DNA of 64,000 bases, from contig CM073591.1 of NCBI GenBank assembly GCA_037074705.1, positions 98,694,532 to 98,758,531 on the forward strand. Direction: 5' to 3'. The notes beneath the pieces are model-generated. The model saw nothing but the letters and a program-made list of their open reading frames with translations, was not told the DNA's origin and did not search any database. Both the position numbers and the translations under genes were made by a program. Of the stretch, positions 32,735 through 44,677 are shown piece by piece (the stretch's first letter is position 1; the number at the start of each line of letters is the position of its first letter). Origin of the DNA: Zhengitettix transpicula (lineage: Eukaryota > Arthropoda > Insecta > Orthoptera > Tetrigidae).

Positions 32735-34442
32735 AAAATACCTCTTCAGGTAAGACGCTTTGTAAAATTTTAATACTCGGGTCATTCTCCGCTGACTGCC
32801 GAAGCCGAAATACACAATTTGAACGAGAACGACCACTAAAAACTCAGTTACATTGTTGAGTGCGGTTTACAATGGAACAATTTAGAATTTAAAATTATAA
32901 CAATATATAAATTTAAGAAGTACAAAAGAAAAGTGTCATAAATTGTGTTCAAATTGTTAGTTTCATTTTTTATATTGATAGCCGTTTTATATGATCTGAT
33001 ATATAGAATTTCACTCACTAATCTCGAGAAGTTGATCGTTTTTCATCCAAACTAGATACAGTTTTTATTATCGTTTCAAATCAGTAAATTGTTACTAATA
33101 CGTTTACCTGATATTGTTCAATCTGACCCTGATGTACTTCTAAAATTAAGGGGATATGAATTTAGGAAATGTATATTATTGACTTTTATTCAATTATCTT
33201 TCTGATACTAAATATGAGATAATTTAACAGCTTTATCTACTAAAATAAAAACCATAGCTTTCTTTCGGAAAAGGCAGATTTAGAATCTTTATGTACTTCC
33301 AAATAGACTAAAAACCAATATGGTATTTTAGATATACATTTTTTCATTATTCCCAAAACGAAATTGCACTATTGTAAATCCACCAAAATGTATCTTATTT
33401 GTTACCTAGAAAAACTTTAATAAAAATTTATTTTAATTGTTGTATTTGTTTGGTTTTATAGTGTAAAACATCATACCTGAAGAGGTCGAAAATTAGCGAC
33501 GCCATTAGTGCAACTTTCAATAAATATATTTTTCTGCCTTCAAATGGCTGTTGTTTATTTAGAATTAATCTAATGTAATTTAGTGATTTAAAAAATAATG
33601 AGAAAGTATTATACAAACAAGGAATTGCAATGCTATTACCATTTTTTCTCCTTAAAAATAATTACTTTTATAATGGCATTTTTTTCTCATTCCTGAGTAT
33701 TAACTCCGTTAAAATGCAATAAGGACAAGTTTAAAACACCATTAACGCAGATTTACGTTTCGATGGCTGTGCTCACAGCAATAACCTTTATGACTCATAT
33801 TTTCTCAAAATATTTTGCAGCTCGTTTAAATTTTACAAGAGGAAGTCGTTTATCATTCAATATACAACGATTTTAATAGATAGGTTTTAATCCTGTTCAA
33901 ATGAACAACACATTAAAAACAGCATATGGTTCTGAAGTCATTTGTTCCCTTAAAGTGGAATCAATAGTTTTCCTTAACTATCCTTTAATACTTCATGAAA
34001 TTTATTCTTAAAACAGAAGTAATTTTATCGTATCAAATCAAGATATGATTTCTATGATGATTGAAGGCATGGGAGTGAGAAAACTAAATATGGAAATTAA
34101 CAAACAAGCAGACAGACCATTATACCGCAATTTCCCATTGAGTGTAAACGGTAAGAATAAAATATATATAAGGGTTGGGGTGTATGAAATGGTTATAACA
34201 TTTTAAATTCAAACATGAAGATAATTTGTTAACTAATTAATACAATTATTGTTATAATTACTGCTGAGACTTCCTTCTCTTAGGATTGTTGTGGATGCAA
34301 GCGTCAGTGACTATTAAATATATTATTAAATCAAAATGACCTCAATTAACATTAAAATAAATGGCAAATCGGTGAATCGATATGCAAACTTCACTCAATT
34401 TTCCTGACATATTTGTTGTGAGGTGGATGTTAGTGAAAGTTG
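32733..34442. other. AT-rich anonymous DNA
   Basis: No gene or element recognised on either strand. Confidence 0.5.
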
Positions 34443-34640
34443 ATGTCGCGCGACATTATCGGCTGGCGTCATGGTAATGTCCTTCGGTGCAAGGGAAGGC
34501 TACGAAAAGTTTGATTAACATTAATAGCAACAATTTGCTATTCAGCTCAAAATTTCGTACGTCTAAATCGCGCATTTCTCTTGATTCACAACGCATCAAT
34601 TGCTTCGTCCCTTCCCTTCCCCCTCCCCCTCCCCTCCCCC
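34443..34640. other. GC-richer block with palindrome and polypyrimidine tract
   Basis: ATGTCGCGCGACAT at 34,443-34,456 is a perfect 14-base palindrome. A pure C/T tract occupies about 34,608-34,640 and may adopt unusual DNA structure. Opposing open frames here are composition effects. Confidence 0.5.
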
Positions 34641-37600
34641 ACAACGAAACAGTCACAAATTTTTCATTACTTAAAGACATGCGAAGTTGCCTGAAAGCAC
34701 ATCTGTGTCAAACGAAGTTGACCGATCAGCAGACGGACGCCAGAAACCATTAATGTCCGCCGACAGTAAGTCACACTTCCCATTCATTGCAATTATTAAA
34801 TTTCTGCCAATCGACTACTATTTATTCATTACAAAATTGATACATTTATGCGGAGGTTTTGACGGGAATTCTGTGACAACTTGTGGATAATTGTAACTGT
34901 AAAAAAATTGAATCAAACTTAAATGCTTCTTTTTCTATAAAATTTTTATATGTTTGAGGAGAACAGTATCTACGTTGAAGTAATGCTGAAGTAAAATATG
35001 CTTCATAATTTGTTTCCACATTTCGTAATAGTTATCTATGTATCTTATTATACATATGTATTTTAAGAATTTAATACGTCTGTATAAAATATAATAATTA
35101 TATATGTATGTTATGTACATTTCTAGGTAATTTATATGTACTTGAATAGAAAACGTCTTGGTTTATTTACATAGCAATTATTTATGCAATCTTTTATGCA
35201 TACTGAAACTATTCTATCGATAATACATAAAAATATACAATAAATGTTCTCAAGTAATTAACATTGTCTAAACATAAACAATAAAGTCTAGAGACATCTG
35301 CTAATTCATAAGAATGCACACACATATATAAACTTTAAACATTACAATAAATAACCCGTCGTGAGCGTCGATCTAATAGTGTGAGATATTCAACGTGAAT
35401 GAGTTTGCGTTTGCACTCTGAAAAAATCTTGGCCTATCCATAAAATCGCCTCCATGAATTATATGTACTTTTTTCTAATTAAAAACTTAAGATGTTGTGC
35501 ACATTTACAAAAGTCGCCGCAGGCTTCCACTTTAATCACCTTATACTGAAATTACGAATAAATATGGTATTTTTGCTGAAATTCTGGATTTACAGGAAAC
35601 TGTCTACATGTTAAAACACCTTATAACGACAGTAATCTAGTCTCTGAAGGCGCTAAGTCAACTCTGGGAATTAGTACTGCATTTACCTCTTGCAGGTCCA
35701 GTGATTGTCTGATCATCTATCACGCGGCTTCGTAACTGTGTAACAATTTTGCCTCATGCGTTTGACTATGCAAAACAGGTATTTATTATAAAAAAAACAA
35801 TAAAGCGGAATGTATACCTTTCGTACTAACCAGAGCATACCCGAACGCCGACTCGAATATACAGGAATGTACAAAATTCACACAAACTGCGTATCCTAAT
35901 TTAGTTAAATTTAATGTTTTCTTATCCATTTATTTAAAAATTGTACTTATATTATCTTACTATTATGTTAATTTTTTCAAATATCGTAATAATATGAATG
36001 TATATAATTATACACATCTTGGATAACAGTTTCGGAAAGTCTACTCGGTAGGAATATGTACATAATTTTGCATTCATAATTCCTACAAATAAACCAAGTG
36101 AAAGATAGTTTCAAATATCATATTACCAGAGTTTGATAAACTATATATCAATATTTTCATCTTCTGAGTTTTCATTAATTGTTTGCTTGCGATATCGATC
36201 AATGTATATATTAAACCTAGATAACGAATATTATTATCCATTTATATATAGTTACTTCTCTTGAAGAAACCAAAACTTGTCGATAATATTAAAATGTATT
36301 CGCCGTTCCAAGAGATGAACAGGGAGTCCGCTTATTATGTAGTAAATAGCAAATAATGCTATTTTATATTTTTGCTGAATTTAATCAGTGGAATAAATTT
36401 ACTGCTTATGCTTTATTGGCTGTATTTAAATAGCCATTCCGCTTTCGACCACTCGTCCACTCTCATCTTCCAATCAGCTTATGATTCTATTTCGTCGTTC
36501 GTTTGTTTGTGTCTAAAGCGACGCAGTGCAATAAAGTAAATTGAAAAAGCCTCATCCTGATATGAAAATTAAATTTAATCAACCGTAAAACGCTAGCATT
36601 TTACAGCCGGATGGTAATTAAAATCCACGAAGTTGAAGCGGGATGAAATCGTCAAGGTACCACGTGCTACATTTAACTGTTTTATCACGTTCGCGTGATG
36701 GTATTATAATAATTGAAATTGAAGTAAAAAGTGTTTGTTTTAAACCTGAACTGTAATAAAATTAATTAGTCGTGCTTAATTTTATTAATTTAAAAATGAT
36801 GGTAGTGTTTGTAAAAATGGAACTATAATTTCTAAAGCTAAAATATTAGTCTTAAAAAAATCATATAATTAAATTTATTTGTTCAAAATTTAAAGTAAGA
36901 TAGATTGCTATAGATGCCTACGTTTTTACATTTTTCCAAACATATTTTTTATGTTTGGTCTATCTTAATTTAAATAGTTAACCTTTCCATGTTCCGCTAT
37001 ATATTTATTATAGTCAATTCATTAATATTTTCAATTTTATGTTTCTACTTACACTACACAATACTTTCATGAAAACTTAGCTTTTAATATTATTTATTGC
37101 TACATAGTTTGTCTACTTGTTCCTTGCAGTTTAAATAGAGTAATTATAAGTAACGTCAATCAGTACTTTTTCTTAAAAATTTATATTAATGGTATTTTTA
37201 GTGTATAAATGGGCTTTTTCAAATACATTTAATTTTCGCCTATAACTCATACAAATTATACAAATATCATACAAAAAATTTTCAGTTCTATTTCAACAAA
37301 ATATCAAGCAATATAATGAAAAAACTAATATCACAGGGTCAAACGCGTCGAAATGACAAGTACAACTCTGACTTTCATAAGATTTGAAATCATAGCCTTG
37401 CGAGTGGTGACATTTAATTTCCTCAATACTAATCACCAAGTAATGGCCATGTCACTGTTGTGATTTCATGAAAAACCATCGCATTAGTAGATATTTTGAA
37501 TTGAGTTAGAATTATGAACATGGTCTTGTCCATATTTATGGTTAAAAAGATATACGTATTTTATTATAAATCTTACGCCCCAGGTAATCAGTCACAAATT

Positions 37601-38153
37601 AAAACACTTGTACTTTTTTCATGTTGTAGGTGGAGGAATTTAACCATGTATTGTGTATTTAAATTTAAGGCTTCACCTTAATTTTTTTAATATTTATTAT
37701 AATCTGACAATTATCATTTGATAAATAAATAAACAACAAATACAATAATATAACAATAAATACAGTCAATATTTCAGAAAAATTGATTAATTATGTGGTG
37801 TGATCGTGTACCTCATTTATAATTTTGGAGGATAAAATTGACCTTATTTGCATTAAGAGGATATACAAAGTGCGCACCGAGGGAACAAGGATTTGCTTTC
37901 GTAAACAAATCGTGACGGATTCTGGGGAAAGACAATTATTTTGTCTGGACAATGTAGCGAGTGATCGCTGGTCAGAGGAACTGAAAGGGTCAGCAGATGT
38001 GCTTTAGGCATGGGGACAGCAAGGAAACCGTAAAACGAACTGTAGGGTCGTAGAGAGACATTCGAGTCTGACCAGGTGCGTATTGATGCTGCCAAAATAT
38101 GCTGTTATGCTCATCCAGATGGTTGAGAATTGCAGAGCTTAATATCAAATAAC
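34641..38153. other. long AT-rich anonymous stretch
   Basis: No recognisable gene or repeat. Bases 36,410-36,690 are comparatively complex, with CCAAT-type (ATTGGCTG, CCAATCAGC), TAATTA-type and CACGTG motifs, and could be a conserved non-coding element. A 60-codon plus frame at 37,825-38,007 is unassigned. Confidence 0.4.
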
Positions 38154-38229
38154 CTCTGAAAGCGTCGAATAGTAACGACATTACAAAGGAAGCCGTGAGG
38201 CTACAGCTGACTGGACGATGGATGATTTT
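38154..38229 (-). CDS. weak candidate exon behind a strong splice acceptor
   Basis: Minus strand: CATTCTTCTTTTTTCTCCTACAG is an excellent acceptor, followed by 76 nt open in one frame (KIIHRPVSCSLTASFVMSLL then FDAFR) up to a mediocre donor AGAG|GTTATT. The frame stays open for about 80 codons if not spliced. The peptide is not recognised. A T-rich acceptor can arise by chance in such DNA. Confidence 0.13.
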
Positions 38230-38673
38230 CTGTAGGAGAAAAAAGAAGAATGGACGTTGCTCCCCATTTCTCAATGACACCGGCTGAACTTTACTTAAGC
38301 AAATCCCGCGGTTGTCTTCTATTACATTTCTGAAATATCAATTGTCATTTTCATTCCACTTTTCTTCGCATTCCACCCTCAGATACTTCTTATATCTAGT
38401 GCTCACTTTGTATGCGTGGATGAATTGTGTAATATTTTGACATCATTAATTTTTCAATCAAATAAATTTTGTATTATTAAATTCAAGTAAACTGCATAAA
38501 ACAAAATTAATAATAAATTCATGTAATTTAAAAAATTAAGTGTCTCATTAATCAATTTTTGTTAGTTAAACCAAAAAATCAGTTCATACGACTTTTCTGA
38601 CATATTGGCTGAAGTGTTTACTTAAAAAATTATAATTGGTCATCATGAATATGATTATCGCTTAAGCCGAAAT

Positions 38674-38800
38674 CAACTATTAAAGTTGAATAAATACTTC
38701 GAAAACAGTACAAGTGTTTTAATTTAAATCTACAGACAACTACTAAAGTTAAATAATTTCTTGGAAAAAAGTACAAGTTTTTTATAAATTTTGAATGAAT
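38674..38800 (+). repeat. two-unit tandem repeat, 63-bp period
   Basis: CAACTATTAAAGTTGAATAA at 38,674 and CAACTACTAAAGTTAAATAA at 38,737 start two units that share CTT-GAAAA-AGTACAAG-TTTT-A. Identity is about 80 percent by eye. Confidence 0.75.
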
Positions 38801-39499
38801 TAATACAAATACATACCATCTAGTCTTTATTACTTTTTTTAGATATATTTGAAGAATATATTTAGTTTAGAAACATATAGTCACCACTAAGTCTATCGTG
38901 AAAAGATTTCACCTCCTCTGCCGTAGAGGTGGCGTTAAGTATACCTCCTCAGATTTCATGTGAACAGCGTAAAAACATATACACATTCTTTTTTAAAAAA
39001 TGCTTAAATGGGGTACCGTAAAATCTTTCTACATTGTTTAAAATCTAAAACAACGAGCAGAAACGGAAGAATGGACAGTCTGTCATTTGTTTAAGGGTTA
39101 GCCAAAATAATTTTTTTTTTAGAATGGAGAAACTTATTGTCTTCGATTTGAGTTCGAATCATGAATATTTTTATTTAATATTACGAAGATGTATGTAGTT
39201 GGATGTTGTTACAGAACCGCAAAATTAGTTTTTTTACGAATCTTCAGTGTTTTACGACTCATTGATTAAAGGTTAGAGGTGGAGTATAATCAACATTTTA
39301 GCCTTATTTCAGGTCTTCTCCGAAGCTACGTCCGCCTAATCCAACGAGAACTTTAAAAAATGAGATGTACATACCATATTTATCGTGAGATATCGCGTCG
39401 TCCACAGTTTCGCGTAATGTGAAGGTTTTTCACGTGGCATTTTATCCCATTGACTCCAGGCCAAAAACATATTTAGGCTAAACGCATAAATTACATTTA
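38801..39499. other. anonymous DNA upstream of a retroelement remnant
   Basis: No recognisable feature up to 39,299. The part 39,300-39,499 probably belongs to the jockey-like element but is too decayed to align. Confidence 0.4.
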
Positions 39500-40102
39500 C
39501 TGGCACACATCGAAGAACCGAAAATTCCAGCAAATCAACCATTCTCGCTAAAAAAAAGTTCACAAACAATCTCTACCTCGACAACTCGCCGATACCGTAT
39601 AAATCCGCTCACAGATATCTGGGACTAACGCTAGACTCCAAATTAACCTGTACACAACACATAAGCAATCTCAAGTTTAAGCCCAATAATATATTATCGC
39701 AACTCAAACCATTACTAAATCCTCAACATCCCTAGCAACAAAAACGTTAATTTATACCTCTCAAGTCAAGTCCATTTGGCGGCAATACGCTTCCTCAATT
39801 TCTAGGGTAGGAGCCAAAACAAACCTGAACAAAATGTACGTAATCCAAAATAAATCCCTTAGAATGATTTCAGGATGTCCTTGGCACTTTAAAAACAACA
39901 GACTGTATAGTGACCTCAGTATACCTACGGTCAAAGACATCATAAAAAAATCATTTGATACCCTTATTAAAATCTCAAAAGCGAATAATAATCCAACAAA
40001 AGCAGAAACTACAACCTCAATTCCTCCAAACAAATACGACTTAAAAGAAAATGTCCACCAGACATCCTCTGCTAATTCCTGTTTAAAATTTTATAGCTAA
40101 TT
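39500..40102 (+). pseudogene. jockey-type non-LTR retrotransposon ORF2, C-terminal remnant
   Basis: Plus strand. From about 39,505 the frame reads RTENSSKSTILAKKKFTNNL, YLDNSPIPYKSAHRYLGLTL and DSKLTCTQHISNLKFKPN, then PLLNPQHP and a stop. A second frame takes over with AKTNLNKMYVIQNKSLRMIS and GCPWHFKNNRLYSDLSIPTV, ending LKFYS at 40,100. In jockey elements these correspond to 'INxxKSxxIxFTKK', 'IPWxxxxKYLGxTLDxxLTWxxHI' and 'LxxIQNKxLRxIxGxPWxxRNxxLHxDLxIPTVxxxI'. At least one frameshift and one stop separate the parts, so it is dead. The catalytic YADD region, endonuclease and ORF1 are not visible. Confidence 0.85.
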
Positions 40103-40659
40103 AAACTTAGACCTTAAATAAAATAATTCAATGTAATTTAATACGCAATAATTGTTGTGGACAACGTAATGGTTGCAACCAACCTCATGTTACCATGTTA
40201 ATTTCAGTAGAATACTTAATTATTATCACAACTGTAAAATCGCAAGATAATAAGTTAACTGTACAATAAAAAAACTGCCACTCATTTTTCTATCTCTTTA
40301 TAATTTCGTTATGACTGTTGTGGTTAATTACTAGAATTTTTTTCCGTGTCCATATATTAAGTATCACCGTTACGGGCCAACTGTCAAAGTATGAATAGTA
40401 AATCTACAGATTCCTTACGTCTCTACCGATGGAATAATTTCCATTGTAATAAAAAAGCAGGCTTTAATTTTCTTGGAAACATGTCACCTATTTTCACCTA
40501 ATAATTTTTCCCGTTATTTTTATCTTATCAAGTAATTTTGTGCGGTTTCTTAAAGGTCTTCATCTCGCTAGAACTTTACAACTAGTGATCTCGCCAGAGA
40601 TTTTGTATTGGAGCCTGATCTAGTACTAAAAGTATCTGAGAGAACTGTCTGTCGTGCAG
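40103..40659. other. anonymous DNA; 3' tail of the jockey remnant then unknown
   Basis: The first bases are probably the element's 3' untranslated end. The remainder has no recognised feature; if the exon at 40,660 is real, it is intron. Confidence 0.45.
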
Positions 40660-40790
40660 GGATGCGCTGTCGGGGCCATGCAGCAGACGTGGCGTGGACG
40701 TGAGCTGCGTTGCTGTGTTCCTGGATGCGACGCGCACGCCGCTCAACATAGACACGGCCTGCATCGGCGGCAAGCACGTTCGAGTGAGAG
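40660..40790 (+). CDS. candidate internal exon, thrombospondin type 1-like
   Basis: A sharply GC-rich island in AT-rich DNA. GAACTGTCTGTCGTGCAG (acceptor) precedes 131 nt, closed by GAGAG|GTACGT, a near-consensus donor. One frame (one leading base, 43 codons, one trailing base) reads DALSGPCSRRGVDVSCVAVF, LDATRTPLNIDTACIGGKHV and RVR. The order G-P-C-S ... G-V-x-V-x-C-V-A ... C resembles a thrombospondin type 1 repeat of the ADAMTS/papilin kind, but the usual second cysteine pair element (CSxxCGxG) is shortened. A second frame is also open (GCAVGAMQQTWRGRELRCC...), so the reading is not certain. Extracellular protein if correct. No neighbouring exon was found. Confidence 0.42.
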
Positions 40791-42060
40791 GTACGTGCCA
40801 CAACAAAATCAATCACTTACACTGCCTCAGGATGTGCATTCTTACGTCAGTTTGGGCCCCAACTAGTTGAACAATTTAATATTGAACTGTTCAAAAATAT
40901 CCTTTTAAATAATATCTAATGACCAACTTATAAAACACTACGTTTCTTCCCCAATCCGTGGGCCTCTTTAGGTCTATAAATAAACTGAAACAACAATATA
41001 ATAAAAACGTACGCATGAGGAGACCAAAAATGTTATTTGGAAATAAATGCTGAAATTCTGTGTATCAGTTATAACATTAATGTACGAACAACTTGATTTT
41101 TTCAGACATTAATATCGCCTAATATTTTATTTCAGAATATAATATTGTGACATTTTTACATTCAAAACTTTGGTTGTAAGTGTTGACATGTTTACTGGGA
41201 ACTGAATGTTTACCTCAAGGTTGTTTCAAATTAGAAATATATTCTTTCAGGCGAGTATTTAATGCGCTTTTTGTTTGTCCTATGTAACAAAAATATTACA
41301 GTATTAACAAGATAATTTATACGTTATATTTAACTAAATTATTTATAAAATATTTGCAATTTCTCATAATAAATTATAAAGAATTGTTGAAATCATATGA
41401 TATGAATATTGTATGATTTTAGTAATTCAATTAATTTAAATTGTTGTTCCATTATGAATTCACCTTGTCTTATTTTCACAAAAGTGTAATATAAAAACTT
41501 TATAATCATTCATTCACATTATTAGAATATCTAATATAACTATTTGAGAATACGTGTAATTCAAATTATCATACATAATTTATACATATCTACATTGTTA
41601 TCAATAAATTTCATTAGCTCGCCTTTTTATATTAAATAAATCTATGTTAAGTTTATTTACAATCATTGATATTCTGATGATTGCATTATTTGACTATAAT
41701 TCGATATATAATGGTTCTATTGAATGTATTTTTGTTTCTTGCGTTTCTACCAGAAAATGAAGTTTTTTGAAACAGTAAATCTGAGTTATAAATTTTTAGA
41801 ATATTTGATTTTACACAGTCTTGTTTTGACATATTCTTTGATAAAATCTACTGGATCAAAATATCTTAAACTATTTTTAATGTATTATTATGAAAACTTT
41901 GGTGGGAAAGGCGAATCGCTGTCTCAACTGAATTGAAGATCTTAGATCTTTTTTGAAATACTAGATTGTTACAGTTAAAAATAGAACGTCGTTTTGAGAA
42001 ACCAAATAGTAATTTATCAACTTTTAATCTTTTTTACGTGTAAATTTTCATTATTTCGAA
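40791..42060. other. anonymous AT-rich DNA
   Basis: No recognisable gene or repeat. A 70-codon plus frame at 41,724-41,936 is AT-driven and has no motif. Confidence 0.45.
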
Positions 42061-42073
42061 CCCCCCCCCCCCC
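42061..42073. repeat. poly(C) tract
   Basis: Thirteen consecutive C residues, unusual in this AT-rich sequence and prone to length change. Confidence 0.95.
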
Positions 42074-42747
42074 TCAGTTTATTTTAACCGTTATCAGAAT
42101 TTCATTGCACGTTACATTCCAACGATTTAATATTTGGCTTCTTATACAGACATACAGGTACACCACAACGCACACATCCGGCCAAACAAATCATTGTAAC
42201 GGTGGCAAAACAAAAACCAAACTTTAGTTATAATATCAGTAAACAAGTTATCCACAGTCTGACCGATTGAATTGTAAGGAAAAATTGCAGAGGACTGCCT
42301 AGATAAAGCAAGTAGGTAACAGATTCAGGAAGATGAAAATGTATATAAAATATTTCTAATTTCTTTACGTTTTTCTATCTCATTACCAAAGCTTGCTACA
42401 TCTGTCTACTCACTTGCTGTATCATTATAATTTAGATTATCCGGGTATTCCATTGTCTTGGAGTAGATAGGTGAGCAAAAAAATGTGTAAAAAGGCCAAG
42501 AACAGAAAAAAAGAAAACCAGAAAAACTGAAAGAAAGGGGGGAGAACGACACTCAGACGCGCAACATGAGAGTCCGAACATTCAATAGGGAGCAGACCTA
42601 TTAAATTCAGAATGGTCCTAGGGTGACAGCTGTCCCAGTATATAGAGTCCGAATAATCTAAATAATAATGTAACCTCACCATTGTCAACAAATTATAAAT
42701 CCAGATTACTGTCTCATGTTACTGAAATCTCTGTCCCTTGCTTTTTC
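42074..42747. other. anonymous DNA
   Basis: No recognisable feature. An 84-codon minus frame (42,437-42,691) is open mainly because of a purine-rich plus strand. Confidence 0.45.
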
Positions 42748-42835
42748 TGTTTTACTAAATGTCTTTCATCTTTATATCAATCCTTTTTTCGCTTACCAAA
42801 CTTTTCACTTTAGTCTCCCAAATTGCCTTCACTTC
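42748..42835 (+). repeat. direct repeat flanking the foldback, left copy
   Basis: TTTTACTAAATGTCTTTCATC ... (through CTCCCAAATTGCCTTCACTT) is repeated in the same orientation at about 44,678-44,762 (TTTTACTAATGGTCTTTCATC ... CTTTCAAATTTTCATTCCTT). Identity is roughly 70 percent with small gaps. The two copies sit outside the inverted arms of the foldback. Confidence 0.6.
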
Positions 42836-43840
42836 TTTCTCCCTACAACTGCAGGATGCGAAGGGTTTTTAAATAATCCTTTACATTGTTTCAAATTCAA
42901 CTTTACTGTTAGGGAGCATTTTATTTCTTAAATTTGCAGTAGATGAATTTCGTTTCTGACAAAATTAGAGAACTATGAACAAATTCCTTGTCAATTATCC
43001 AAAACTGGAAAAATACATGTTTTCCGTCAATGTTGTTGGTCTGTCTTTAATAATACCGCTGATGGATCCAAATTGCCAAATCTAATCCATCCTAAAGCGA
43101 TAAAAACAATCCAATCATATGATTGTTCGTTATATGTTAGGAAAGATCAGTACAGTTATACACATTTCAACCCCATTTATTCCGCCCAGCCGTATAATCA
43201 CAGCTATCCGATCTCCACGACGTTTGATATTGACACTTTACACATAATGTTTGAAAAGTCCGATGAGAACGACGTCAAGGAAGAATCATTATAGAGATCG
43301 CGTATATAAGTTGTCTCGCCTAGAGATTACACAAGACGTTGAGGAGTTCTTTAAGACTCGGATTTGTTCTGCAGGTATCACAGGCAAAGATAAATAGCGC
43401 GAGGTCTAAGTAGATTTACCTGTGAGCGATGGTGATGTAAGCGAAGTGTAACGTGTTATTTTGCGTGTTATATATACCAACATATAGTAAAAAAAAAATT
43501 GTGTATTACGAGCGTAATGTCTTCGTGAAGCTTCATATATGAGTTACAGATGGTTGCGATAACTCAACTCACTACGAAATTGATGTCGGTTTCACTGTCA
43601 TGTAAGCTTCACACAGAGAAGCTATTTATAAAGCGAGGAGAATACCGAAAACATATCTACCCCCTTTTAATTAATAAGAGAAACACAATACAAAATTTAG
43701 TTAGAGCTATTTGTATATCATTGATCTATACAGCTTCTTTTCTGAATCAAGATTTGATTTTGGTATATATAACACGCAAAATAGCACGTTACACTTCGCT
43801 TACATCACCTTCGCTCATAGGTGAATCTACTTACCCCGCG

Positions 43841-43877
43841 CACCATGTGGATTACCCTCATGTAGCCTGTTACCCTA
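43841..43877 (+). repeat. family A retroposon, 3' stub
   Basis: CACCATGTGGATTACCCTCA TGTAGCCTGTTACCCTAA: only the last 37 bases of the family, lying at the insertion point in the right foldback arm. Confidence 0.75.
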
Positions 43878-43901
43878 ATTTGTCTCATTAATCACATTAT
43901 T

Positions 43902-44184
43902 AGGCACAGAGAAGGAAATGCTGCGTTCCTAAAGAAAACCCCTCTCCCGTTATCGGAAGGGCGTGGGACAAGTACCAAATGCCCGACCTACCTGATGCAG
44001 GTTTTCTAGGGTTTGTCTTTCATTACTTATAGGCTCCTTAAACTATAGCTCGGGGGCCCTAGTTAACCCTTGGCTACCTTCCTCTACCCTTCCGCATCCC
44101 CCCTTTCAAATCCCTTCCTATGCTATTAAAGGGGAGTTGCCACCATGTGGATTACCCTCATGTAGCGTGTTACCCCCAAAAAAA
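43902..44184 (+). repeat. family A retroposon, 5'-truncated, nested in the foldback
   Basis: Starts at AGGCACAGAGAAGGAAATGC and runs to GTAGCGTGTTACCCCCAAAAAAA. It carries GAAATGCTGCGTTCCT, TATCGGAAGGGCGTGGGACA, GATGCAGG and CTATTAAAGGGGAG. Arm comparison shows the pre-insertion sequence in the left arm (GCGC/CCTGCAG neighbourhood), where about 20 bases are missing from the right arm. Confidence 0.85.
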
Positions 44185-44677
44185 CCTGCAGAATAAAACT
44201 AAATGTTAAAAAAACTCCTCAACGTCTTGTGTTGTATCTGAGCGAGATAATTTATATAAACGACCTCTCTCATCAGTCTTCCTTGACGTCGTTCCCACAG
44301 GACTTTTCATAAATTATGTTTAAAGTGTCAATATCAAACGCCGTGGAAATCGGATAGCTGTGATTCTACGGCTGGGCGGAATAAAGTAGGTCGAAATGTG
44401 TATAACTGTACATTATGTTTCCTATCATATAAGCGATAATTATGTGTGGGATCATAGTATTGGTTTAAATTTTTTTTATCGCTTTTCGATGGCTTCAATT
44501 TGGCAATTCGGATCCATTAGCAGTGTTTTTAATGAGAGACCAAAATCCTTGACGAAAAACATGTCTTCTTCCAATTAAGGATAATTGACACGGAATTTAT
44601 TCATAGTTCTCTAAATTTTGTCAGAAACGAAATTCACCTACTGAAAATTAAGAAATAAAATGCTCGCAAACTTCCTT

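Larger units (their letters stand above)
42914..44668. repeat. large foldback (inverted duplication), about 570-bp arms
   Basis: Left arm 42,914-43,480; right arm 43,760-44,668 in inverse orientation, with about 280 nt between. Matching landmarks include AGCATTTTATTTCTTAA, GAATTTCGTTTCTGACAAAA, AGAGAACTATGAA, CAGTTATACACATTTC, TTTGATATTGACACTTTA, GAACGACGTCAAGGAAGA, ACAAGACGTTGAGGAGT, CGAAGTGTAACGTG and GTTATATATACCAA. Identity is high (roughly 80 percent or more by eye). The right arm contains about 350 bases of family A inserted at 43,841-44,184, accounting for its greater length. The left arm frame YTHFNPIYSAQPYNHSYPIS has a counterpart in the right arm with one stop, so a coding origin is possible but not shown. 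It could be a foldback transposon or a hairpin-RNA locus. Confidence 0.85.

Noticed and set aside
33748..33790. ACGTTTCGATGGCTGTGCTCACAGC as another ribozyme-like hairpin
   Set aside because: GAAACG and a stem are present on the minus strand, but no CUGANGA-like box precedes them.
42437..42691. 84-codon minus-strand hydrophobic frame resembling a membrane segment
   Set aside because: The hydrophobic run (FFQFFWFSFFLFLAF) comes from a purine-rich plus strand; no start or partner exon.
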